This document shows positions 1-7,249 of a DNA stretch of 41,852 nucleotides, in pieces. The DNA comes from Bacteroidales bacterium (GTDB lineage Bacteria > Bacteroidota > Bacteroidia > Bacteroidales > VadinHA17): assembly GCA_003141415.1 (NCBI GenBank), contig PLLX01000181.1, positions 3,034-44,885 on the forward strand. The letters run 5' to 3'. The number at the start of each line of letters is the position of its first letter. The stretch's first letter is position 1. Below the pieces are notes generated by a model that was not told where the DNA came from, did not search any database, and saw only the letters and a list, made by a program, of their open reading frames with translations. Position numbers and translations under genes: made by a program.

Positions 1-130
1 TGCGCTCGCGGGGATTCAATTTTCCGGGGGCCTTTGAAATCTAATATTTTACTGAAATTTTTCGCCCCCGGGGGGCCGAGCGTTAATAAACAGCCTGGCA
101 AGCTGTTTTAGCGAAGGAGCCTGCGTGGCG
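1..130. repeat. GC-rich palindromic intergenic region
   Basis: This non-coding stretch lies downstream of the minus-strand cassette and at the window edge. It is far richer in G+C than its surroundings. CCGGGGGC (24-31) pairs with GCCCCCGG (64-71), and outside it CGCTCG (3-8) pairs with CGAGCG (77-82), giving one nested hairpin. A second small hairpin is AACAGC...GCTGTT near 90-108, and GGCT-AAGCG-AGCC follows near 140. There is no convincing ORF. It could act as a transcript end or be the border of a mobile or repeat element that continues to the left; the sequence does not decide. Confidence 0.5.
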
Positions 131-189
131 CGAGGGATGGCTAAGCGAGCCAGAGCCCGGCGAAGCCAAATGAACATTTAAATATCAAA

Positions 190-1362
190 TCATAATTTAA
201 ATAACCACAAAATTTTCCCTAATCTGTGAGGATAATAAAACAACACCTTCCAGGTGCTGTTGCAATGGTACCGGTTCTTCATGAAACTGATAGTAGGGAA
301 AATATCTCCTAAAACATACAGAAACTTGCGATGGAATCCGGGCATATCGCCTAAAATATGATGATAGAACCCTGGTTTATCGACGGGAGGGTTATCCTTC
401 GGACTACTTAGGAAGAAAAAGAATTTATTAATAAAATCCTGATTATGCGATTTGTCAATAAAATCGTTAAGCCATCCGGGAAAGATAACTCCCCACACAT
501 CTCTCAACGGTTCCAGATACCAGGCAAGTATCTCAGACATACCAGCCTCCGATGCCAATTTAAGAAGAGTATCATTTAATATCTCATCATTATACTTTTC
601 TATCATAACAACAAGATCAGTATATAACCTGAGCTGTGATTCATTATTCATTTCATGCAGATAGAGATGCTTAACCAGATATAGAAAAAAGATCTGAGGC
701 TGAGGAAACCAGGCCTTTTCTCCTTTGATCTCTACCCCATAGCTGCTATCATAGAGCATTTTGGTCAGCACATTTTTTCTCCCCCCGAAAAGCTCATTGT
801 GAATCTCAACAGAAGTCCCCTTTTTAATGAGCGATGGAAGATGCTTGCCGGAATATGGCATAATTTGTTCATGAAAAAACGATTTTACTGGCAGCGATTC
901 ATATCCGTTGCTGATGAGAATCTTCCTGGCTTTAATGCACTCTTCCCTGTTTATTAAAATATCAACATCAGACATCTGCCGCAGTCCTGAATTGCCGTAA
1001 ACGGAATTTTCAAGTGCAAGTCCCTTCAGGATAACTGTTTTAATATTCTCATTATTCAGCAGCCGGAGAACCTCGCCCATTGATTCGGTATTGAAAGTAT
1101 TCCGGCTCAGACTTCTCATCAATGCACCCCTTAGGAAAAAAACGACTTCCTCCGGTATTCCGGAATGGAGCTGGTATTTTTCAAGATTATTCCAGACCAG
1201 AGCTGCAACACCATGTTCATTTGCAAGATTCCTGAAATAGTTCCAGTCAGTTATTAGAGTAATAAGTGACCTGATCTTGTTTATTTGTTCATTGCTGAAT
1301 TCAAGACGACATAATCCCAGCAGAAGATTCTCCTCATCCCTTATCCTGATTTCACTCTTCAT
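190..1362 (-). CDS. Nucleotidyltransferase family protein (NTP_transf_5, PF14907 type)
   Basis: This 390-residue protein looks like the PF14907 family of predicted nucleotidyltransferases. The core is visible around residues 105-150: a hydrophobic strand with VILKGLAL, then an acidic MSDVDILI that fits the metal-binding DxD of the fold, then a helix beginning RKIL. Members with this fold occur beside HPr-kinase-like enzymes in lasso-peptide clusters, where they extend a phosphorylated peptide. Its start overlaps the stop of the upstream ABC transporter by 4 bp (ATGA), so the two are surely co-transcribed and probably translationally coupled. It is the last gene of the cassette visible here. 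The substrate is unknown; the peptide-modification role is inferred from context only. Confidence 0.8.
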   Translation of the reverse strand: MKSEIRIRDEENLLLGLCRLEFSNEQINKIRSLITLITDWNYFRNLANEHGVAALVWNNLEKYQLHSGIPEEVVFFLRGALMRSLSRNTFNTESMGEVLRLLNNENIKTVILKGLALENSVYGNSGLRQMSDVDILINREECIKARKILISNGYESLPVKSFFHEQIMPYSGKHLPSLIKKGTSVEIHNELFGGRKNVLTKMLYDSSYGVEIKGEKAWFPQPQIFFLYLVKHLYLHEMNNESQLRLYTDLVVMIEKYNDEILNDTLLKLASEAGMSEILAWYLEPLRDVWGVIFPGWLNDFIDKSHNQDFINKFFFFLSSPKDNPPVDKPGFYHHILGDMPGFHRKFLYVLGDIFPTISFMKNRYHCNSTWKVLFYYPHRLGKILWLFKL

Positions 1363-3146
1363 CTGGTAAACCTGCTGCTCTGTTTAGTAAACATTGTGAA
1401 ATATATCCCGCCTCTCTTCATCAGCTCATCGTGTGTACCGGCTTCAGCAATTGTACCTTTATCGAGCACAATTATCCTGTCGGCCAGACTAACATTTGTA
1501 AACCGGTGACTTATTAGAATCGAGGTACGGCCCCTGACTATCTCCCTGAAACGGCTGAAGATATCATATTCCGTGTCAGCATCCAGGGCGCTGGATGGTT
1601 CATCGAGAATAAGTATCGGAGCATCCCTGAAGAGTGCTCTTGCCAGTGCGATCTTCTGCCACTCTCCCCAACTTAGTTCACGACTGTCGTCAAACAGGTT
1701 ACCGATAACAGTTTCATAGCCATAAGGCAGATTATCGATTAATTCATGAACACCGGTGGTAGTAGCTGCGGCTTTTATTCTTCCTTCCGGACTTTTTTCA
1801 TCAATATTTCCCATCCGGATGTTCTCTCCGGCAGAAAGATTGTATAGCATAAAGTCCTGAAAAACTACTGAAAAATGTTTTCTATACTCTTCAGGGTCAA
1901 TATTCCTGATATCACTGCCATCATATTTTATGTTTCCCGAGTCGGGATCGTAAAACCTGCATAACAACCTCACAAGAGTGCTTTTCCCGGCACCGTTTGG
2001 TCCGACAAGAGCTATTATTTCTCCTTTTTTTATTTCAAATGACACATTACTGATAGTGCTGAAGTTATTGCCAGGATAGGTGAAGGACAGGTTGTCTAAC
2101 ACTATTTTTTTCTTTAATGGTAAAGACTCTGTAACCGGCTCTGCAGCTGTTACATTTTCTTTCAGATTCAGAAATTCAAATGTATCACCAATAAAGAGAT
2201 TATCCTCATAGAGCCCTGCCAGTGCACCGAACAGATCTTTAATGTATAACATTCCCTGTCGGAAAGCGAGCAGGAACATTGCCATCTGACCAAGGGAAAG
2301 TTTTCCCCTTATTGTTTGGTGTGCGATAAACAACAGGGTTATCAATAAGGCCGATGCTTTAAAAAGATTGGAAATTAATTCTATCAGGGTTCTTTTTCGG
2401 ATGATATTGATCTCTTCCTCTTTTTGCTTCAGGAAAGACTTCTTGAAAAGGCTTATGAAATAATTTCCCAGTCCGAAAAGCCTCAATTCTCTGGAGGGTC
2501 TGTCTCCTGTGAGCAGCCAGTTAAAATATGCCGATTTTCTTGCTTCGGGTGTCTGCTGCCTCTGAAAATTATATAGCATATCTGCATAATAGAGCCGTAA
2601 CCATATTCCCGGAATATTAGCTACAAGAAGGAGCACGGCAAGTGTCCAGTGAAGAGTTAGTATAAGTCCGGTCATAAGTAACAGAGAAAGAAGAGCTCTG
2701 AGCATTGAAACCAGGTTATTCAGGATGCTGTTCGGGCGCCACGGGGCTTCCCTTGCAGCACGTGACAAACAATCGAAATATTCGGGACGTTCAAAATTGA
2801 TGAGATCGAGTTTTATAGCTTTGGAGTGCAGTAGTCCATACATATAGACCTCAAGCTTCAGAGCTTGCTTTTTACGGACATAATTGCTGAAATCAGATGA
2901 GGCTTCATCAAGAAACCATATTATTACTACTGCTACAATCGGCAACAGCACATTTATGTTTGGAGTCGAGGGAAGCGCTGTGGCAGCTTTAGTGATATCA
3001 TCAACAACCACTTTCAGAAGCCAGATAAGAAGGAGAGGGAAAATACTCCGCAGAACTGACATCACAATATTTGCAAATGTCCATCCCGGAGTGCTGTTCC
3101 AGACTAGTCTTAAGGATTCCCTGAATAGATTTAATTTTTCTTTCAT
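1359..3146 (-). CDS. ABC transporter, fused permease and ATPase (exporter type)
   Basis: This 595-residue half-transporter has an N-terminal membrane domain (roughly residues 1-330, several hydrophobic segments) followed by an ATPase domain. Walker A is GPNGAGKST, the Q-loop region reads VVFQDF, and Walker B with D-loop is ILILDEPSSALD. The H-loop is ISHRF. The ABC signature is LSWGE instead of LSGGQ. There is no N-terminal C39 peptidase, so any leader cleavage must be done by another protein, and an S26-type peptidase gene lies just upstream. It probably acts as a homodimer in the inner membrane. It sits 145 bp after the peptidase gene and overlaps the nucleotidyltransferase gene by 4 bp. 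Export of a modified peptide is inferred; lipid or drug export cannot be excluded. Confidence 0.9.
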   Translation of the reverse strand: MKEKLNLFRESLRLVWNSTPGWTFANIVMSVLRSIFPLLLIWLLKVVVDDITKAATALPSTPNINVLLPIVAVVIIWFLDEASSDFSNYVRKKQALKLEVYMYGLLHSKAIKLDLINFERPEYFDCLSRAAREAPWRPNSILNNLVSMLRALLSLLLMTGLILTLHWTLAVLLLVANIPGIWLRLYYADMLYNFQRQQTPEARKSAYFNWLLTGDRPSRELRLFGLGNYFISLFKKSFLKQKEEEINIIRKRTLIELISNLFKASALLITLLFIAHQTIRGKLSLGQMAMFLLAFRQGMLYIKDLFGALAGLYEDNLFIGDTFEFLNLKENVTAAEPVTESLPLKKKIVLDNLSFTYPGNNFSTISNVSFEIKKGEIIALVGPNGAGKSTLVRLLCRFYDPDSGNIKYDGSDIRNIDPEEYRKHFSVVFQDFMLYNLSAGENIRMGNIDEKSPEGRIKAAATTTGVHELIDNLPYGYETVIGNLFDDSRELSWGEWQKIALARALFRDAPILILDEPSSALDADTEYDIFSRFREIVRGRTSILISHRFTNVSLADRIIVLDKGTIAEAGTHDELMKRGGIYFTMFTKQSSRFTR

Positions 3147-3182
3147 TTACTGATTCTTGCAACTCTTTATCCCTGTCTTTTT

Positions 3183-3294
3183 ACCCCTCCCAAATGGGGG
3201 CTTTTGGATCTTCTTTATTAGTTAACCCCCATTGGGGGAGTCTATTGGATCTTCTTTGTCAATTAACCCCCCCATATGGGGGGAAGGGGGGTTA
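3183..3294. repeat. Palindromic C/G-tract repeats with 41-bp tandem period
   Basis: The gap between the peptidase and ABC transporter genes is almost wholly repeat. TTGGATCTTCTTT occurs at 3204-3216 and 3245-3257, and TTAACCCCC at 3222-3230 and 3263-3271, so a unit repeats with a 41-bp period. C-tracts facing G-tracts (for example CCCCCCCATATGGGGGGG) make each unit palindromic. The repeat runs into the stop codon of the peptidase gene. Similar units occur elsewhere in the window (4672, 14018, 20621, 28372). Confidence 0.75.
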
Positions 3295-3762
3295 AAATTT
3301 GATTTTCTTCCATAAAATTATCCCAATAACTCTTATCCTGTTAATGAAATAATTTGGTTTTGTGTTAATCCTGATATCAGCAGGAACCGGGTTTTCACCG
3401 GTTGATTCAGCACGTACTATCCTTCCGGCTATTTTATCTATTTTCAACGGATTATCTGCATAAGCATTACTATCTCCCCTTGCGATATAGCAGGTAATGC
3501 CATTTTTGGATATTATTTTAGAAAGGCGGTGGACAATAAGTCCGCTTTCTCTTCGAATTGCAATTATCTCTCCGGGTCGGGGCATCCCCTTGATACTTAA
3601 TGGTTCTATCAGTATCAGCGAACCTGGCTTGATACAGGGATACATGCTATACCCATGAGCTTTTATCCTGATGGATTTTCCTTCGGAGAGCAGAGTGAGA
3701 CCAATATCTTTTACAATTGAATGATTGTCAGACCGGGTATTCATTTTCGAGGATGAGGTCAA
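3292..3762 (-). CDS. S24/S26-family (SipW-like, S26B) peptidase
   Basis: This 156-residue protein carries the signal-peptidase nucleophile box GYSMYPCIKPG near residues 37-47. About 45 residues later it has VHRLSKI and then ARGDSNAYADNP. That order (Ser, His, then GD-N-D) fits the S26B/SipW branch, where His replaces the Lys of bacterial LepB. No clear N-terminal membrane anchor is visible, and the C-terminus is only weakly hydrophobic, so it may be cytosolic or peripheral. Its start overlaps the end of the kinase gene by 35 bp; an internal ATG at 3744 would reduce that overlap. In this cassette it could cleave a leader peptide before export, which is an inference. A general signal peptidase role is less likely given its size and location. 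Confidence 0.75.
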   Translation of the reverse strand: MTSSSKMNTRSDNHSIVKDIGLTLLSEGKSIRIKAHGYSMYPCIKPGSLILIEPLSIKGMPRPGEIIAIRRESGLIVHRLSKIISKNGITCYIARGDSNAYADNPLKIDKIAGRIVRAESTGENPVPADIRINTKPNYFINRIRVIGIILWKKIKF

Positions 3763-4624
3763 TTACATTTTGGTCGGGTCTGAAGAATAACTTTGAGGTT
3801 GGGATCGTCCCGCACATAATAGAAATCGAACCCAGAAGACGTGCAATGATGTCAGCCCCCCAGTTATGCTGGATACAATTAGCCAGTACCTGTGTCACAG
3901 CGGTGGCTCCTTTTAACGGGATAAGCATATTCTCAGCTCCATGTTCAATAATAAAAATCTTGTTGAGGATTGATTCACGGGGTTCATCATCATTATAAAC
4001 AGGTGTATTAAACATCCTGTAACCACCTCCTGTATTTCGCAAGATAAGCCTGTCATCGTGGATTACTTTGGCTCCTGAATCGTCCCATAGCTTAGCCATT
4101 GTCGATTTCCCTTTTCCTGATACTCCGCTGAATATATAACCATGCCCGGCGTTGTTAACTCCCGATGCATGTATCATAATATCTCCATTTATAACCGTAA
4201 GGTAATATAGTATCAGTCCGTCAAGCGGATATTCGAAAGGATCGGTCTCATCCCGGGCACCATAAATCCAAAGGTCCCATTCCATAGATGTTAGTGAAAA
4301 TTTCAATACTGCATTTTTCTCTGCGGAAGAGAGTGGGAATATGGTCCAGATATAAAGCTCGGAATGATATTTCCAGACACTCCAGAAGTTTGTCTCATTA
4401 TTGAACTGGATGCCGTTGATCTCTTCAACGTATGGAGCGCGGAAAACCCTTTCGGCTCCCTTTGGAAGGTTAAAGGGCTCTGAATGAACGCGGATAAGTA
4501 TATCTGATCCGCTATTTTGGTTTATATTTCTGAGGAATCTCGTTGATGGTTTAAGTTCCGGCCCGTTTGCTGAAGTCTCAAACCCGATATTATATCCTGC
4601 AATATTTAAATTGTAATTCCTCAT
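3728..4624 (-). CDS. HPr-kinase-like serine kinase (HprK C-terminal domain)
   Basis: This 298-residue protein resembles the C-terminal catalytic domain of HPr kinase. A P-loop of the form GVSGKGKST lies near residues 168-176, followed by an acidic VIHDDRL and later NTPVYNDDEPRE, matching the spacing of the HprK/PEPCK-like fold. It has no HPr-kinase N-terminal regulatory domain; instead the first 150 residues are a divergent domain. Such stand-alone proteins are known as peptide serine kinases in paeninodin-type lasso-peptide clusters. Here the gene stands between a PqqD-like gene (140 bp upstream, with a repeat between) and the peptidase gene (overlapping). The phosphorylated substrate is not identifiable in this window. 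Confidence 0.82.
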   Translation of the reverse strand: MRNYNLNIAGYNIGFETSANGPELKPSTRFLRNINQNSGSDILIRVHSEPFNLPKGAERVFRAPYVEEINGIQFNNETNFWSVWKYHSELYIWTIFPLSSAEKNAVLKFSLTSMEWDLWIYGARDETDPFEYPLDGLILYYLTVINGDIMIHASGVNNAGHGYIFSGVSGKGKSTMAKLWDDSGAKVIHDDRLILRNTGGGYRMFNTPVYNDDEPRESILNKIFIIEHGAENMLIPLKGATAVTQVLANCIQHNWGADIIARLLGSISIMCGTIPTSKLFFRPDQNVIDLILENEYPV

Positions 4625-4671
4625 ATAATTAAATGCCTTCTTTTTTTATGGCCTCACTTCCCCTTCTTTCT

Positions 4672-4746
4672 TACCCCCAATTCCCCAGATGAGGGCTTTA
4701 AAGTATTCTGCTATGGTTAACCCCCCAGCTGGGGAAAGAGGAGTAA
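4672..4746. repeat. Palindromic C/G-tract repeat, one unit
   Basis: This fills the gap between the PqqD-like and kinase genes. It contains a perfect palindrome CCCCAGCTGGGG (4723-4734) preceded by GTTAAC-type sequence, and an upstream TTACCCCC...GAGGGC half. The layout matches the units at 3183-3294. On neither strand does the gap contain an ORF that would pass for a precursor peptide. Confidence 0.65.
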
Positions 4747-4764
4747 AAATACAAAATTAGATAA

Positions 4765-5070
4765 TTAATGGATAATAAGATAATTACTCATGTTTTCAAT
4801 AAAAGTAAAAACATCTGATTCTGCATTTTTAAAATCAATATCATACTCACCCGTTAATTCATTTATAATATCTTCAATGTTTCTTTTCCCATCAATTTGT
4901 TCCCAAATGAATGCCCCAGTCTCATTCAGAGTATAAACGCTGTTCATATCTGCTATGTTGTTTGTAATAGGAACCAGCACATACTCATTTTCGGTTTTCC
5001 GGGTAACTACCGTAGTAGATTGGGAAAGTATCGATTTCAAACCAGCCATAACATTCCAATTATCGATCAA
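4765..5070 (-). CDS. PqqD-like peptide-binding protein (RRE fold)
   Basis: This small protein (101 residues from a TTG start) matches the PqqD family (PF05402). Its middle reads MNSVYTLNETGAFIWEQIDGKRNIEDII, the usual hydrophobic strand, N-x-T-G-x-x-I/L-W and helix pattern, followed by a C-terminal helix with many acidic residues. PqqD-like domains bind leader peptides of RiPP precursors. A Bacteroidota -7 box TACATTTG at 5068-5075 overlaps the annotated TTG, so the true start is more likely the ATG at 5049 (94 residues). It is the first gene of the cassette and divergent from rnr, with about 50 bp between. No precursor gene is seen beside it. Confidence 0.8.
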   Translation of the reverse strand: MIDNWNVMAGLKSILSQSTTVVTRKTENEYVLVPITNNIADMNSVYTLNETGAFIWEQIDGKRNIEDIINELTGEYDIDFKNAESDVFTFIENMSNYLIIH

Positions 5071-5075
5071 ATGTA
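5068..5075 (-). promoter_or_regulatory. Possible -7 promoter box for the PqqD cassette
   Basis: The minus strand reads TACATTTG, which fits TAnnTTTG. I do not see a TTTG at the expected -33 distance. If real, transcription starts near 5061, which would exclude the TTG start of the ORF track and favour the ATG at 5049. Confidence 0.4.
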
Positions 5076-5119
5076 TTAAAATTTATGGTTCATTTTCGTA
5101 CCTTCGCAAAAACTGAAAT

Positions 5120-7249
5120 ATGAGTAAAAAGGGAATGGCCAAAAGTGATTCCGGAAATTCAAGGGAATCGCTTATCGGACAAATACTTGCAACATTAACC
5201 AAAACCCCCGAACAGGGGTTTAATTATAAGCAGATCGCTAAACGTCTTAATATTACTGATGCCCCCGGAAGGCAGATGATATCAGATATTTTGAAAGATC
5301 TTACAAAACAAGGAAGCGTACAGGAAATATTTCACGGTAAATACAAAGTAAAAGTAACCCGTGGCTATATCACCGGTACTGTAGACATGACAAGGATGGG
5401 CTATGGGTTCATATCAACCGACGATCTTGAAGACGACGTATTTGTCACTGCTAAAAACCTGAAAACGGCTCTTCACGGCGATAAAGTTAAAGTGTGGCTC
5501 TATGCAAAGAGGAAAGGAGCCAGACCTGAAGGAGAAGTTGTTGAGATCATTGAAAGATGGAGGACTTCATTTGTAGGCACAGTTGAAATCATGCCCAACT
5601 TTGCATTTCTTATTCCCGATAACAAGAACATGCCATTTGACCTGTTCATCCCTACATCAAAACTAAATGGAGCAAAACAGGGACAGAAAGCAGTTGCTAA
5701 AGTGGTTGACTGGGATCCAAAATCGAAAAACCCTGTAGCAGAGATCATTAATGTCCTTGGTTATCCTGGTCTGCATGAAACGGAGATGCATGCAATTCTT
5801 GCTGAGTTTGAGCTACCCTATAACTTTACTGAAGAGGTTGAGGCTGATGCTGAAAAAATTGATGGAGAGATCACAGAAAACGATATAAAGGTTCGACGCG
5901 ACTTTCGGGAAATACCCACATTTACAATCGATCCGTCTGATGCAAAGGATTTTGATGATGCGCTTTCTCTCAAACAGCTGGAAAATGGCAACTGGGAAGC
6001 AGGAATCCATATTGCTGATGTGACGCATTATGTGAAAATGGATTCCCTGGTGGAAGAAGAAGCCAGACAGAGAGCCACATCAATCTACCTGGTTGACAGG
6101 GTTGTTCCAATGCTCCCTGAAAGACTGTCAAATCATATCTGTTCCCTGAATCCTGCCGAAGATAAGCTTACATATTCAGCTGTATTTGAATTGAATGATA
6201 AATCTGAAGTGATTAATGAATGGTTTGGAAAAACAATTATCAATTCCGATAAAAGATTCTCATACAATGAAGCTCAGCAGGTGATTGATACCGGAGATGG
6301 GGATATGAAGGAACAGGTACTTGTGCTTCACCGGCTGGCTCAGCAACTGCGGGCTAAGAGATTTGCATCAGGGGCTTTTGCCTTTGAGAAGATTGAAGTG
6401 AAGTTTGATCTTGATGAAGCAGGTAAACCACTCGGGATAAAATTCCGCGAAATGGGTACAGCAAACCAGCTTATTGAGGAATTCATGCTACTCGCGAATA
6501 AGCGGGTTGCAGAATATGTCGGGAAAAAACTAAGAGGAAAAACTTTTGTCTACCGTATTCACGATAAACCTGATCCGGAGAAAATTAGCAATTTCAGCCA
6601 TTTCATTACCCGTTTCGGATATAAGCTGATTGAAGATGATAAGACCTCATTGCCAAAAGCAATGAATAAATTATTGCACTCTGTCGCCGGGAAAAAGGAA
6701 CAGAATATTATTGAAACACTAGCTCTCCGGTCGATGGCAAAAGCGATCTACTCAACAGACAATATAGGTCATTACGGACTTTCATTTAAATACTATACAC
6801 ATTTTACTTCACCAATACGACGTTATCCCGATATGATGGTTCATAGGTTAATGTCTGCATATCTTGCCGGAGAAAATCCGGGCGGCAAGGATAAATACGA
6901 AAAACTGTGTAATCACTCTTCAAAAATGGAAAGGCTGTCTGCTGAGGCAGAAAGAGCATCTGTTAAGTACAAGCAAGTTGAGTATATGAGTGATAAAACA
7001 GGGAATGTGTTTGAAGGAGTCATCTCAGGAGTTACAGAATGGGGAATATATGTGGAGATCATTGAGAATCAGTGTGAAGGGATGATCCATATCCGGGAGC
7101 TGGCAGATGATTTTTATGAATATGATGAGGAAAATTACTGTATAAAAGGACGGTCAACGGGTAAAATTTATACTCTTGGGGACCGTGTTAATATTGAGGT
7201 CGTTAAGGCTGATCTTCAGAAGAAGCAGCTCGATTACAGGCTGGCCTGA
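5120..7249 (+). CDS. rnr: Ribonuclease R
   Basis: This 709-residue protein is a 3'-to-5' exoribonuclease of the RNB family that degrades structured RNA. The order is an N-terminal winged-helix region (about 15-80), two cold-shock-like RNA-binding domains (about 80-220), the RNB catalytic domain with the metal-binding signature DPSDAKDFDD at 271-280 and the later HFTSPIRRYPD box, and a C-terminal S1 domain from about 625. The length is normal for Bacteroidota. The ATG at 5120 is supported by the MSKK start and by a weak -7 like TACCTTCG just upstream. The 3' end overlaps the convergent ispG stop by 16 bp, with no terminator between. Confidence 0.96.
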   Translation: MSKKGMAKSDSGNSRESLIGQILATLTKTPEQGFNYKQIAKRLNITDAPGRQMISDILKDLTKQGSVQEIFHGKYKVKVTRGYITGTVDMTRMGYGFISTDDLEDDVFVTAKNLKTALHGDKVKVWLYAKRKGARPEGEVVEIIERWRTSFVGTVEIMPNFAFLIPDNKNMPFDLFIPTSKLNGAKQGQKAVAKVVDWDPKSKNPVAEIINVLGYPGLHETEMHAILAEFELPYNFTEEVEADAEKIDGEITENDIKVRRDFREIPTFTIDPSDAKDFDDALSLKQLENGNWEAGIHIADVTHYVKMDSLVEEEARQRATSIYLVDRVVPMLPERLSNHICSLNPAEDKLTYSAVFELNDKSEVINEWFGKTIINSDKRFSYNEAQQVIDTGDGDMKEQVLVLHRLAQQLRAKRFASGAFAFEKIEVKFDLDEAGKPLGIKFREMGTANQLIEEFMLLANKRVAEYVGKKLRGKTFVYRIHDKPDPEKISNFSHFITRFGYKLIEDDKTSLPKAMNKLLHSVAGKKEQNIIETLALRSMAKAIYSTDNIGHYGLSFKYYTHFTSPIRRYPDMMVHRLMSAYLAGENPGGKDKYEKLCNHSSKMERLSAEAERASVKYKQVEYMSDKTGNVFEGVISGVTEWGIYVEIIENQCEGMIHIRELADDFYEYDEENYCIKGRSTGKIYTLGDRVNIEVVKADLQKKQLDYRLA

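Noticed and set aside
3232-3285. Short ORF (MGGLIDKEDPIDSPNGG) in the peptidase-ABC gap, tested as a RiPP precursor
   Set aside because: It is wholly encoded by the tandem repeat and has no leader/core character.
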